A stretch of 64,000 nucleotides of DNA from Rubrivivax sp. (GTDB taxonomy: Bacteria; Pseudomonadota; Gammaproteobacteria; Burkholderiales; Burkholderiaceae_C): assembly GCA_018780805.1 (NCBI GenBank), contig JADMJD010000034.1, positions 1 to 64,000 of the forward strand, written 5' to 3'. Positions 35,196 through 44,223 of the stretch are shown one piece after another. A program made the translations under genes and the position numbers. How positions within the stretch are numbered: position 1 is the stretch's first letter; each line of letters starts with the position of its first letter. Below the pieces are notes generated by a model that saw nothing but the letters and a program-made list of their open reading frames with translations, was not told the origin of the DNA and made no database searches.

Positions 35196-36546
35196 AGGCC
35201 AGCCGCACGCCGCCCCAGTGGCGCCCGCCCACGGTGATCGGCGCCGCGGCTTCTTTCATCACCACGAACTGGCCACCGCCCATGTCGCGGCGGTAGGTCT
35301 GCAGCAGGAAGGGGCGCTGGTTGCGGCCCGAGGCCAGGCCGGTGCGGTCGTTGAAGATGCGGCGGTTGCGGCAATGCGCGGTGTTCCACAGCACATCACC
35401 CGGGCGCTGCGCGTTGTTGTAGGCGCGGTTGTGGCAAGGCACGTAGCCGTTGCGGTCCACCGCAATGCAGAACACCACCTTGTCGCTGAAGCGCAGCAGC
35501 GGCTCCTGCACGGCCGGGAACAGCCGTTCGGCCAGGGCCACAAACCGTGTGAGGTGCTGCTGCGGGTTGCTGCCGGGCACGGCCGCATAGCGTTCGTCGA
35601 AGAGATCGGCTTCGCTGATGCTGCGGCTGCGCAGCGCGTCTTCCAGCAGCTGCGAGATCTCGCGCGCGGCCTGTTGGGCGGCGCGGATGAAGGGCGTGTC
35701 CACGGTCTCGACGCCAGCGTTGGCCACGGCCTCGATCATCTGCTCGGAGATCTGCAGGAAGGTCTCGGTGCGCTTGAGCGTGCCGTCCAGGTGTTGGGTG
35801 GTGCGGTGCAGATCGGTCTCCAGCGCGCCCATGTGCTGGTCCAGCGCGGCGCACACCTGCTGGCTGGCCGTGGCCGCCGCGTCGATGTCAGCCACCACGG
35901 CCTTCACTTGCGCCAGGGCCGTGTGCACGGCGCCCGGCTCCTGGCCGTCACGCCGGGCCTGGATCTCGCGCGCCAGCGCGGCGATGCGTGTGTCCAGCTG
36001 GCCCATGGTGCCCATGATGGCCTTGGACGAGGCTTGCACCCGGCTGGCCAGATCTTTCACCGCATCGGCGACGACACCAAAACCACGCCCGGCCTCGCCG
36101 GCGCGTTTGGCTTCGACGCTGGCGTTGAAGGCCACCAGACGCGTCTGCAAGGCCACCTGGGTGATCTGGTTCGCGGCTTCGCCCACCTGGCGCAGCGTGG
36201 CGACGATGCCGCCCACCTCGTCGCCCACGGCCTGGACGGCCTGGCCAGCGCGCGCCACCGCGTCCAGGCTGGCGCGTGAATGCTCGGCGATGCGGGCCTG
36301 CGACTGCGTCACCTCACGCACCTGTTCGGCCAGTGCGTGCAGCGCCTGCGCCTGCGCGTTGGCGCTCTTGACGGTGTCGTCGATGGCACCGCGCACCTCG
36401 GCCGCCTCACGGCCCATGGCCGAGGCATGGCCGCTCATCATCGTGACCAGCTGGTTGGGTGCCGGCGCGGGCACTTGACGGTGTGCCAGCGCCGGCTCAA
36501 CCGGCGCAACAGGCGCCACAGGCGCCTTGCGGAAGGCCGCCAGCAT
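35185..36546 (-). CDS. Soluble methyl-accepting chemotaxis protein with C-terminal sensor
   Basis: 453 residues with no membrane helix. The signalling hairpin tip is clear (NASVEAKRAGEAGRGFGVVA, about 180-200), flanked by coiled coil. Instead of an N-terminal sensor, the last 150 residues form a PAS/Cache-like module with FSDKVVFCIAVDRNGYVPCH and CRNRRIFNDRTG, a layout of cytoplasmic receptors. The ATG at 36546 lies 6 bp after the fliA stop; an in-frame ATG at 36609 inside fliA is less likely. Being last after flhBA-flhF-flhG-fliA, it would be expressed with the export genes. Its chemosensory partners (CheA, CheW) are not in the window. Confidence 0.9.
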   Translation of the reverse strand: MLAAFRKAPVAPVAPVEPALAHRQVPAPAPNQLVTMMSGHASAMGREAAEVRGAIDDTVKSANAQAQALHALAEQVREVTQSQARIAEHSRASLDAVARAGQAVQAVGDEVGGIVATLRQVGEAANQITQVALQTRLVAFNASVEAKRAGEAGRGFGVVADAVKDLASRVQASSKAIMGTMGQLDTRIAALAREIQARRDGQEPGAVHTALAQVKAVVADIDAAATASQQVCAALDQHMGALETDLHRTTQHLDGTLKRTETFLQISEQMIEAVANAGVETVDTPFIRAAQQAAREISQLLEDALRSRSISEADLFDERYAAVPGSNPQQHLTRFVALAERLFPAVQEPLLRFSDKVVFCIAVDRNGYVPCHNRAYNNAQRPGDVLWNTAHCRNRRIFNDRTGLASGRNQRPFLLQTYRRDMGGGQFVVMKEAAAPITVGGRHWGGVRLAFRF

Positions 36547-36551
36547 GGCGC

Positions 36552-37265
36552 TCACCAGTCGCGCAGCCGCGTGCGCAGCCGGGCGATGGACTGGCTGTGC
36601 AGCTGGCACACCCGGCTCTCGGTCACACCCAGGACAGCGGCGATTTCCTTCAGGTTCATGTCGTGTTCGTAGTACATGCTCATCACATACTGCTCACGTT
36701 CGGGCAGGTTCTTGATGGCCTCCACCAGGGCCTCGCGCATGCGCTGGTCCTGCAGCCGCATCAGCGGGTTGGCGTCGGCATCGGCCACGTGGCGGTCCAG
36801 GTAGTCGTCGTCGCCGTCGTCGCCGCTCATGTCCTCCAGGTGGATGAGCTGGGTGCCGCGCACCTTGCCCAGCAGCTCCTGGTACTCCTGCAGGCCCAGG
36901 CCCATCTCCTTGGCGATCTCGCTCTCACTGGGCGCGCGGCCGTGGCGCTGCTCCAGCTTGTGCACCGCGGCTTCGATGGAGCGCTGGTGGCGGCGGTCGC
37001 CGCGGCTCATCCAGTCGTTGCCTCGCAGTTCGTCCAGCATCGCGCCGCGGATGCGCTGGGTGGCGAAGGTCTCGAACTGCACCCCCTGCGCCGCATCAAA
37101 ACGTGTCAGCGCGTCGGACAGGCCGATCATGCCGACCTGGATGAGGTCGTCGAGTTCGATGTTGGCAGGCAGCTTGGCGATCATCTGGTGCGCAAGTCGG
37201 CGCACCAGCGGGCTGTACTGCTTGAGCATCGAACCGGCGTCGAGTTGTCCCTTGGCGGTGTACAT
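36552..37265 (-). CDS. fliA: Flagellar sigma factor FliA (sigma-28)
   Basis: Directs RNA polymerase to late flagellar and chemotaxis genes. 237 residues. Region 2 has SPLVRRLAHQMIAKLPANIE and LDDLIQVGMIGLSDALTRFD. Region 4 has LPEREQYVMSMYYEHDMNLK and the HTH EIAAVLGVTESRVCQLHSQS. Its antagonist FlgM is encoded at 32440. It follows the flhG-like gene by 33 bp and precedes the chemoreceptor gene. Confidence 0.97.
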   Translation of the reverse strand: MYTAKGQLDAGSMLKQYSPLVRRLAHQMIAKLPANIELDDLIQVGMIGLSDALTRFDAAQGVQFETFATQRIRGAMLDELRGNDWMSRGDRRHQRSIEAAVHKLEQRHGRAPSESEIAKEMGLGLQEYQELLGKVRGTQLIHLEDMSGDDGDDDYLDRHVADADANPLMRLQDQRMREALVEAIKNLPEREQYVMSMYYEHDMNLKEIAAVLGVTESRVCQLHSQSIARLRTRLRDW

Positions 37266-37298
37266 GGGGGTTGTCAGCCTTCGTGGTCGTTCGGTTCG

Positions 37299-38087
37299 TC
37301 AGGGGCGTGCCGCGCGGTCGTGGCGCGGGGCCGTCGGCGGCACAGCGCCGGCCGGGGTGTCCAGGTTCAGTTGCGCCTGCACCAGGCGCTGCAGGGTGGC
37401 ACCCGGCGCAGCGTTCAAGGCACCGGCGGGGTCGATGACGGCCCACTGGTTCAGCAGGCTGCCCAGAAAACCATCGGCGCAGCCCGACAGGCTGGCCGCG
37501 ATGTGCGGCAGGCGCGGGCTTTGCGGGTCGGCCGCCAGCAGCAGGTCAAACGTCATCAGCGTGCAGCGCTGCGCCAGCAGCTTGACCGCGGCATAGGCGT
37601 GTTTGATGCTTTCCGGGTGGTCGGCGCCGATGACCACCGGCCGCGCCGCGCGGCGCTGGAACACCCGCGCCAGGTCGCTCGCGCTGGCGTGCACCAGCAC
37701 CACGTCGGCCTGCGGCGCGGCATCTGCCAACGCGTCCAGCAGGGCCGACGCCGAGCCGCGGGTGTCCACGTAGGCCAGTGGCAGACCGCGGGCAGCGAGG
37801 TAGGACACGTCGGGGCCCAGCGGCTCGATGGCGGCAGCCAGGTCCACACGCGCCAGCTCGGCCGCGGCGGGTGCGTTGTCGGCCGCATCCACCACCAGGG
37901 TGTGGCGGCCGGCGGCGCCAAAGGCGGCCGTCAGGCGCTCGATCACCACGCCGCTGAAGGCCACATGCGGGTTGGCCACCAGCGGGATGAAACGCCGCGC
38001 GCGGGCCCCGCCGAACAGCCGGCGCAGGCCGTCGGCCTGGTCCAGCGGCACCGGCTCGGAGCTGGCGTAGAAGTCGCGTGTGCCCAT
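37299..38087 (-). CDS. flhG: FlhG-like MinD-family protein lacking a P-loop
   Basis: Position between flhF and fliA, and the N-terminal motif DQADGLRRLF, mark it as FlhG/FleN-like; DQAxxLR is the FlhF GTPase-stimulating motif of FlhG. 262 residues. Where MinD proteins have the KGGxGKT Walker A loop it reads ANPHVAFSGVVIERL, with no Gly-rich loop and no Lys. Later blocks still look MinD-like (HTLVVDAADNAP; VVLVHASASDLARVF). It probably cannot bind ATP in the usual way. The ATG at 38087 lies 4 bp after the flhF stop, giving MGTRDFYASSEP. Confidence 0.82.
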   Translation of the reverse strand: MGTRDFYASSEPVPLDQADGLRRLFGGARARRFIPLVANPHVAFSGVVIERLTAAFGAAGRHTLVVDAADNAPAAAELARVDLAAAIEPLGPDVSYLAARGLPLAYVDTRGSASALLDALADAAPQADVVLVHASASDLARVFQRRAARPVVIGADHPESIKHAYAAVKLLAQRCTLMTFDLLLAADPQSPRLPHIAASLSGCADGFLGSLLNQWAVIDPAGALNAAPGATLQRLVQAQLNLDTPAGAVPPTAPRHDRAARP

Positions 38088-38091
38088 GGTC

Positions 38092-39651
38092 TCAGACCGC
38101 TGCAGCAGCATGCGGCATGCTCGCGGGCAGGCCGGCAAACACCAGGTTCACATCGCCCGCGTCCAGCTTCCAGGCCGGGCTGCCGCCGCCGCGCAGGGCA
38201 CGCTGCACCAGGGCATGGGCCGACAAACGGTGCCAGTCTTCCGGCACGCGCTGGCCGTTGGCCACCCCCAGCACCTTCAGGCGGTGGCGGATCAAGGCGT
38301 CCACCGCCGGGCCGAGTTTCACGGCCTCGTCGATCTTGGACAGGATGATGCCCTTGCAGCTGGCGGCGCGGTACGACACCAGCACGTCTTCGATGGTCTC
38401 GCCCTGCTGCGCGGCGTTGACCACCAGCAGGCGGTTCACCGAGCGGTGCGACAGCATCTCCAGCAGCTCGCGGGTGCGGGTGTCGCGCTGGGCCATGCCG
38501 GCGGTGTCGATCAACACCATCTTCTTGGCGCTCAGCAGGTCCAGCAGGTCTTCCAGCGACGCGCGGTCGTGCGCGGTGTGCACCGGCACGCCCAGGATGC
38601 GGCCGTAGGTGCGCAGCTGTTCATGCGCCGCCACACGGTAGGCGTCCAGCGTCACCAGGCCCAGGTTGGCGGCGCCATGCTGGGTGGCAAAAGCCGCGGC
38701 CAGCTTGGCGGTGGTGGTGGTCTTGCCCACGCCGGTGGAGCCGATCAGCGCAAACACGCCGCCCTGGTCTTCCAGCGCGGGTTCGGCTTCGGCGGTGAGC
38801 AGGTTGTGCTCCAGCACGTTGGCGGCCCAGGCCAGCTCGTCCCCGTCGTCGGGCAGGCTCTCGACCAGCTTGCGCACCAGCTGGGGCGAAAAGCCCATCT
38901 CCATCAGCCGCTGTGACAGCGTGGCCTGGCGCGGCTGGCGCTGCAGTTTTTCCATGAAGGCCAGGGCACCGAAACGTTGTTCGATCAGGCCACGCATCGA
39001 GCGCAGTTCGTCCAGCAGCGGTTGCTGGTTCTCGCGCCGGGTGGGCTCGGCCGCCAGACGCGGTGCGGCCGTGGCCTCGGGTTCCATCGCGGGCAGCTCA
39101 TCGTGCAGCGGCTTGCGCAGCACCGGCGGCTCACGCCGGCCGCTGACGCTGGCGATGGCGTCGCGGGTAGCTGGCGCCTGCGACGGCGCTGCAGGGCGGG
39201 CAGACGTACGGGTGGCAGGCCGGTCGACGGGGGCCTGCGCCTGCAGCTCGGCATCCCGTTTTTTCAGCATGCGCTCGCGCACATAGTCCTGGAACGAGAG
39301 CGTGCTCATCGCGAGCTGTTCCACGTCGCGGTCCACGGTGTCGGGGTCGGCCGGCACGGGCTCACGCACCGGCTCTTGCGCAGGCCGGGCGGCCATGCGC
39401 TGGGCTGCGGCGGTGCCGGGGCGGTGGGCGGGCCGGGGATCGGTCCGAGCATCGCTCCGAGAGGAGGCCGGCGGGTTGCCAAGTGTGGCCACACGTTCGA
39501 ACTGCTGCACGCTCTCGGGCGCCATGGCCAGCACTTCCACACCTTCGGGGCAAGGCCGGGTGGAGACCACCACGGCGTCGTCGCCAAAGGCCTGGCGCAC
39601 CAGCGTCAGGGCCTCACGTGACGTGCGGCCGGTGAAACGTTTGACATTCAT
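38092..39651 (-). CDS. flhF: SRP-type GTPase FlhF
   Basis: Places flagella, usually at a cell pole, and recruits early basal-body parts. 519 residues: an N-terminal basic B domain (MNVKRFTGRTSREALTLVRQ) and low-complexity stretch to about 230, then the NG GTPase domain with P-loop GSTGVGKTTTTAKLAA, DTAGMAQRDTR (G3) and SKIDEAVKLG (G4). All GTP-binding motifs are intact. The gap to flhA is filled by a palindromic repeat. Confidence 0.95.
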   Translation of the reverse strand: MNVKRFTGRTSREALTLVRQAFGDDAVVVSTRPCPEGVEVLAMAPESVQQFERVATLGNPPASSRSDARTDPRPAHRPGTAAAQRMAARPAQEPVREPVPADPDTVDRDVEQLAMSTLSFQDYVRERMLKKRDAELQAQAPVDRPATRTSARPAAPSQAPATRDAIASVSGRREPPVLRKPLHDELPAMEPEATAAPRLAAEPTRRENQQPLLDELRSMRGLIEQRFGALAFMEKLQRQPRQATLSQRLMEMGFSPQLVRKLVESLPDDGDELAWAANVLEHNLLTAEAEPALEDQGGVFALIGSTGVGKTTTTAKLAAAFATQHGAANLGLVTLDAYRVAAHEQLRTYGRILGVPVHTAHDRASLEDLLDLLSAKKMVLIDTAGMAQRDTRTRELLEMLSHRSVNRLLVVNAAQQGETIEDVLVSYRAASCKGIILSKIDEAVKLGPAVDALIRHRLKVLGVANGQRVPEDWHRLSAHALVQRALRGGGSPAWKLDAGDVNLVFAGLPASMPHAAAAV

Positions 39652-39654
39652 GCC

Positions 39655-39728
39655 GCCTCCCGCAGAGCCGTCTCAAGGGAGGCACGCCCCCCGCGGGGGG
39701 GCAGCGAACGACAGTGAGCGTGGGGGGT
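39655..39728 (+). repeat. Intergenic palindromic repeat, copy 2 (fills flhA-flhF gap)
   Basis: A 7-bp inverted repeat (GCCTCCC / GGGAGGC) is followed by a C6-GC-G7 hairpin, then CAGCGAACGACAGTGAGCG and GGGGGGT. It spans the whole 76-bp interval between flhF and flhA, and its last base is part of the flhA stop codon. Confidence 0.75.
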
Positions 39729-41833
39729 CATGCATTGCTCCCGATGATCGAACCGATCCGGATCGTGTGGGTGTCAGGGATCTCGCTGTGGCCCAGCACC
39801 TTCATGCGCGGTGCGGCCCGTTTCAGCAGCCGCGCCATCGGGGCGCGGATCATGTCGGGCACCAGCAGGCAGGCGGGCACGCCCAGGTCTTCCTGCTTCT
39901 GGGCGGTCTGCGCGGCGCTGCGGCTCAGCGTGTCGGCCACACCCGGGTCAAGTGCGGTGCCGTGCTGCGACATCAGGGCCTGGGTCACCAGGCGCTCGAG
40001 CTCGGGGTCCAGCGCGATCACGTCCAGCTCCTTCACCGGGCCGTAGATCTGCTGCACGATGGCCGGGGCCAGGTGGGTGCGGATGCGGCGCGCCAGCTCG
40101 GCCGGGTCGGTGACGGTGGCGGCGTGTTCGGCCAGGCACTCGACGATGGAGCGCATGTCGCGGATGTGCACACCTTCTTCCAGCAGCAGCTGCAGCACTT
40201 TCTGCAGGGTGGCGATTCCGACCATCTTGGGCACGACGTCCTCGATCAACTTGGGGGCCAGCTTGGTGACATGTTCGACCAGCTGCTGCACCTCGACACG
40301 TCCGAGCAGCTTGGCGGCGTTCACCTGCATCAAGTGTGAAAGATGGGTCGCCACGACGGTCGCACAATCAACCACCGTAAACCCGGCCATCTGCGCCGTC
40401 TCGCGGTGGCGTTCTTCGATCCACACCGCGGGCAGGCCGAAGGCCGGGTCCATGGTCTTGGTGCCGGGCAGCTGCTGCGTGGCGCCGCCGGGGTTGATGG
40501 CCAGCAGCTGGCCCGGGTAGGCCTCGCCCTCGCCCACCACGGCGCCGCGCAGCGTGACACGGTAGACACTGGGCTTGAGCTCCAGGTTGTCTCGGATGTG
40601 CACGCTGGGCGGCAGGAACCCGACGTCCTGCGCAAACTTCTTGCGTACGCCCTTGATGCGGCCCAGCAGGTCGCTCCCGGCATGTGAGGACCGCGCCTTG
40701 TCCACCAGCGTGATGAGCCGGTAGCCCACCTCCAGGCCCAGCGTGTCCACCGGTGCCAGGTCGTCCCAGCTGGCCTCGTTGCTGGCCATCGGCGCGTCGG
40801 CTTCGCCGGGTTTGCGCTCGGGCTGCGCGGCGGCCACCTTCTGGCGCTGGCTCAGGCTCCAGGCCAGCGCGCCGAGCGCACCGCCGATCAGCAGGAACAC
40901 GAAGTTGGGCATGCCCGGCACCAGACCCAACGCACCGACGATGCCGGCCGTGATGGCGATGGAACGCGGCGACTCGAAGACCTGGCTGCGGATCTGGGTG
41001 CCGATGTCCTGGTCCTTGCCCACGCGCGAGACCACCATCGCCGAGGCCACCGAGATCAGCAGCGCCGGGATCTGCGCCACCAGCGCGTCGCCCACCGCCA
41101 GCGTGACGTAGGTGCTGGCGGCCTCGCCGGCCGACAGGCCGTGCATGGCCATGCCGATGATGAAACCGCCGATGATGTTGATGAACAGGATCAGCAGGCC
41201 GGCCATGGCATCGCCGCGCACATACTTGCTGGCACCGTCCATGCTGCCGAAGAAGTCAGCCTCTTCGCTGACCTCGCTGCGGCGCTTCTTGGCCTCTTGT
41301 TCGTCGATCAGGCCGGCGTTCAGGTCGGCGTCGATGGCCATCTGCTTGCCGGGCATCGCGTCCAGGGTGAAACGGGCACCGACCTCGGCGATGCGCTCCG
41401 CGCCCTTGGTGACGACGATGAAGTTGATCACCACCAGGATCGCGAACACGATCAGGCCGACCGCGAAGTTGCCGCCGATCAGGAAGTGGCCGAAGGACTC
41501 GATCACCGCACCGGCCGCACCCGGGCCCTGGTGGCCTTCCAGCAGCACCACCCGCGTGGACGCCACGTTCAGCGACAAGCGCAGCAGCGTGGTGACCAGC
41601 AGCACGGACGGCAGCGCCGTGAAGTCCAGCGGCTTGACCATGTGGGCCGCCACCATCATCACCATCAGCGACAGCGCGATGTTGAAGGTGAACAGCAGGT
41701 CCAGCATGAAGGGCGGCAGCGGCAGCACCATCATCGCCAGCATCATCACCACGAAGAGCGGTGCCATGCCGGCCGCCATCTTGCCGGCGTGCGGGCCCAG
41801 CAGCGCGTTCAGGCGGCGCATCAGGTCGTTCAT
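39728..41833 (-). CDS. flhA: Flagellar export gate protein FlhA
   Basis: Inner-membrane component of the flagellar type III export gate, 701 residues. About eight helices fill the first 320 residues. The FHIPEP-type signature (FVVTKGAERIAEVGARFTLDAMPGKQMAIDADLNAG, split here) shows GAERIAEVGARF and DAMPGKQMAIDADLNAG. The C-terminal cytoplasmic domain binds substrates and chaperones. The start overlaps the flhB stop by 4 nt, so the two export proteins are coupled. Confidence 0.98.
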   Translation of the reverse strand: MNDLMRRLNALLGPHAGKMAAGMAPLFVVMMLAMMVLPLPPFMLDLLFTFNIALSLMVMMVAAHMVKPLDFTALPSVLLVTTLLRLSLNVASTRVVLLEGHQGPGAAGAVIESFGHFLIGGNFAVGLIVFAILVVINFIVVTKGAERIAEVGARFTLDAMPGKQMAIDADLNAGLIDEQEAKKRRSEVSEEADFFGSMDGASKYVRGDAMAGLLILFINIIGGFIIGMAMHGLSAGEAASTYVTLAVGDALVAQIPALLISVASAMVVSRVGKDQDIGTQIRSQVFESPRSIAITAGIVGALGLVPGMPNFVFLLIGGALGALAWSLSQRQKVAAAQPERKPGEADAPMASNEASWDDLAPVDTLGLEVGYRLITLVDKARSSHAGSDLLGRIKGVRKKFAQDVGFLPPSVHIRDNLELKPSVYRVTLRGAVVGEGEAYPGQLLAINPGGATQQLPGTKTMDPAFGLPAVWIEERHRETAQMAGFTVVDCATVVATHLSHLMQVNAAKLLGRVEVQQLVEHVTKLAPKLIEDVVPKMVGIATLQKVLQLLLEEGVHIRDMRSIVECLAEHAATVTDPAELARRIRTHLAPAIVQQIYGPVKELDVIALDPELERLVTQALMSQHGTALDPGVADTLSRSAAQTAQKQEDLGVPACLLVPDMIRAPMARLLKRAAPRMKVLGHSEIPDTHTIRIGSIIGSNA

Positions 41834-42999
41834 GTGTCAGCTCCGGGGCGGCGGCGCGCGGTGCGCTCAGGGCGGTTCAGGGGGTCGAATTCAGGCGGCA
41901 CCGGCACCATCGCCGGGGCACTGGGCAAGGCGGTGCCCGAGGCCACCGCGGCGCGCAGCTGGAACACCCAGGCCAGCACCTGCGCCACAGCCGCGAACAG
42001 CGGGCCCGGGATCTCCTGGTCGATCTCGCAGTGCGCGTACAGTGCACGCGCCAGCGGTGGTGACTGCAGCACCGGCACCCGCGCAGCGGTGGCGGTGTCG
42101 CGGATCTTGAAGGCCAGCAGGTCGGCGCCCTTGGCCACCACACGCGGTGCGCCGCTGCCGCCTTCTTCGTACTTCAGCGCCACCGCAAAGTGGGTCGGGT
42201 TCATGACCACGATGTCCGCCTGCGGCACCGCGGCCAGCATGCGCTTCATCGCACGCTGGCGCATCGTGGCCTTGATCTTGCCCTTGACCTCGGTGTTGCC
42301 CTCGGCGTCCTTGTGTTCCTGCTTGACTTCCTCGTGGCTCATCTTCAGGTTCTCCGACAGCAGCCAGCGCTGCAGCGGCACGTCGATGACGGCGAAGACG
42401 GCCAGCACCAGCAGCATCAGCGTCATGCCACCCAGCACGATCTCGCCCGCGCCGGCCAGCGCCATGCGCAAGGGCTGCGCGATCAGCTGGGCAAAGTCCG
42501 GCAGGTGGGCGCGCAGGTACAGGCCGCCCACGGCAAACAGCACGATGGCCAGCAGGCAGGCCTTGAGCATGGGCGTGAGCTGAGACTTCGAGAACATGCG
42601 GCCCAGGCCCGCCAGCGGGTTGAGCTTGCCAAAGTTCGGATGGATGGGCTTGAGCGTGAAGTTCCAGCCGCCCGACAGCGTGCCCGCCACCACCGCCACC
42701 AGCGCCATCACGATGCCCAGCGGCAGCACGAAGGCCAGCATCTGCCAGCCCTGGTCGAACAGCTGGCCCGTCATCACGCCCGGGTCGGTGACGGCCGTGC
42801 GGTCAAAGCGCAGGCCGCGCGCCAGCAGGGCCACCATCCCGTCGGTCAGCGGCCGGATCAGGCCGACGATCAGCGCGCCGCCAGCGGCAAAGGCCACCAG
42901 GTGGCCCAGGTCACGCGAGCGCGCGACCTGGCCGTCCTTGCGGGCCTTGCCGATCTTCTTGCCGGTTGCGGGTAGTCTTTTGTCCTGGGAGTCGGCCAT
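41830..42999 (-). CDS. flhB: Flagellar export switch protein FlhB
   Basis: Controls the change of export specificity from hook to filament substrates. 389 residues with four membrane helices (about 35-210). The autocleavage motif NPTH is intact at about 267-270 in DIVVMNPTHFAVAL. The N-terminus KRLPATGKKIGKARKDGQVA is canonical. It overlaps flhA by 4 nt. The 128-bp gap to cheZ contains a 10-bp-stem hairpin. Confidence 0.97.
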   Translation of the reverse strand: MADSQDKRLPATGKKIGKARKDGQVARSRDLGHLVAFAAGGALIVGLIRPLTDGMVALLARGLRFDRTAVTDPGVMTGQLFDQGWQMLAFVLPLGIVMALVAVVAGTLSGGWNFTLKPIHPNFGKLNPLAGLGRMFSKSQLTPMLKACLLAIVLFAVGGLYLRAHLPDFAQLIAQPLRMALAGAGEIVLGGMTLMLLVLAVFAVIDVPLQRWLLSENLKMSHEEVKQEHKDAEGNTEVKGKIKATMRQRAMKRMLAAVPQADIVVMNPTHFAVALKYEEGGSGAPRVVAKGADLLAFKIRDTATAARVPVLQSPPLARALYAHCEIDQEIPGPLFAAVAQVLAWVFQLRAAVASGTALPSAPAMVPVPPEFDPLNRPERTARRRPGADT

Positions 43000-43082
43000 G
43001 GCGGGTACGGGCTCTGGATGAGCCCTGCCATGGTGCCGGGACGGGCGCGAAACTGGAGCCGGATAAGGCGGCGTTTCGGCGT

Positions 43083-43108
43083 GGTGTTCGGCTCAACGGC
43101 CGAACACC
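43083..43108 (-). promoter_or_regulatory. 10-bp hairpin in the cheZ-flhB spacer
   Basis: GGTGTTCGGC and GCCGAACACC pair perfectly around a 6-nt loop. It lies 20 bp after the cheZ stop in transcript direction. No T-run follows on either strand, so a processing or stabilising role, or part of a Rho-dependent end, is more likely than intrinsic termination. Confidence 0.4.
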
Positions 43109-43127
43109 GGGGGACGGGAAACCGGGG

Positions 43128-43760
43128 TCAGAAGCCCAGGGAGGCGAGCAGGTCGTCCACTTCGCCCTGGTCGGTCACCACGTCGGTGCGGCCTTCGGCG
43201 TTGGTGACCGGGCCGTTGAGCACCATCTCCACCTTGTGCACCTGGTCGGCCGGGATCACCTGCATCAGCAGCTTGAGCAGGCTGCCTTCCAGGTCATTGG
43301 CCAGGGTCACGACCTTGGCCACCACCTGGCCGGTGAGGTCGTGGAAGTCCTGCGCCAGCATGATGTCGGTCAGGTGGCTGTCGGTGCGGGCGGTGGCAGC
43401 TTCCACATCCTGCACGAAGTTCAGCACCGCCCCGCTGGCCACAGCCTTCACCGGGTTGGCCATCAAGGCCGCGGCCAGGTCACGGGTCTTCTGCGTGATC
43501 GCGGCCTGCTCGGCCTTGGCGCTGTCGACGGTGTTGAGCACCTTCTCGGCCGCGTTGGCGGTTTTTTCAGCGATGAAGTTCAGGCGGCTGCGCGCATCGG
43601 GGATGCCATCAGCGGCACGCTGCAACTGCGGCATCACGCCCAGCTGGGCCAGCGTGTCATGCAGCAGGCGCGTGATGGTGCCGACCTGGAGGAACACCTC
43701 GGTCGGGTTGGCTTCCTTCACGGCGGGCTGCGACAGCGTCTCGGCGGTATCCATCTTCAT
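43128..43760 (-). CDS. cheZ: CheY-phosphate phosphatase CheZ
   Basis: Speeds dephosphorylation of CheY-P and so resets motor direction. 210 residues. The catalytic segment IMLAQDFHDLTGQVVAKV carries the conserved Gln after DLTG, and a C-terminal CheY-binding peptide (ALVTDQGEVDDLLASLGF at the end) is visible in part as VDDLLASLGF. It follows cheY by 24 bp and very likely shares its sigma-28-type promoter. Confidence 0.96.
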   Translation of the reverse strand: MKMDTAETLSQPAVKEANPTEVFLQVGTITRLLHDTLAQLGVMPQLQRAADGIPDARSRLNFIAEKTANAAEKVLNTVDSAKAEQAAITQKTRDLAAALMANPVKAVASGAVLNFVQDVEAATARTDSHLTDIMLAQDFHDLTGQVVAKVVTLANDLEGSLLKLLMQVIPADQVHKVEMVLNGPVTNAEGRTDVVTDQGEVDDLLASLGF

Positions 43761-43784
43761 GGTGGGCTTTCCGTGGTGCCGCGG

Positions 43785-44183
43785 TCAGGCGGGCGTGGCG
43801 AGCTTCTGCAGGATCTTCTGCACCTTCTCTTCCAGCGTGGCCTTCGTGAACGGCTTCACGATGTAACCCGCCGCACCGCTCTGGGCGGCCAGCACGATGT
43901 CTTCCTTGCGCGCTTCGGCGGTGACCATCAGCACCGGGATGTGCTTGAGGTTGTCGTCGGCCTTGATGCCCTTGAGCAGGTCGAAGCCGTTCATGTTGGG
44001 CATGTTGATGTCGGAGACGACGAAGTCGAACTTCTGCGCCTTCAGCATGTTCAGCGCGATGGCGCCGTCTTCAGCTTCGTCGGCGTTGTTGCAGCCCATT
44101 TCCTTCAGCAGGCCGCGCACGATGCGGCGCATGGTCGAGAAGTCGTCGACGATCAGGAACTTCAGGTCGCTGGGGTTGCTCAT
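43785..44183 (-). CDS. cheY: Chemotaxis response regulator CheY
   Basis: Single-domain regulator that binds the flagellar motor switch when phosphorylated. 132 residues. It has the acidic pair [12 protein letters not shown], phospho-Asp about 58 in [13 protein letters not shown], and Lys in [15 protein letters not shown]; closely CheY rather than a general receiver. The ATG at 44183 gives [14 protein letters not shown], the expected start; a longer in-frame start would run back through the promoter into motB. Confidence 0.97.
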   Translation of the reverse strand: MSNPSDLKFLIVDDFSTMRRIVRGLLKEMGCNNADEAEDGAIALNMLKAQKFDFVVSDINMPNMNGFDLLKGIKADDNLKHIPVLMVTAEARKEDIVLAAQSGAAGYIVKPFTKATLEEKVQKILQKLATPA

Positions 44184-44223
44184 GGTGAACGGTCCTTGGG
44201 GCAGGGAGATGACTTGTGATGAT

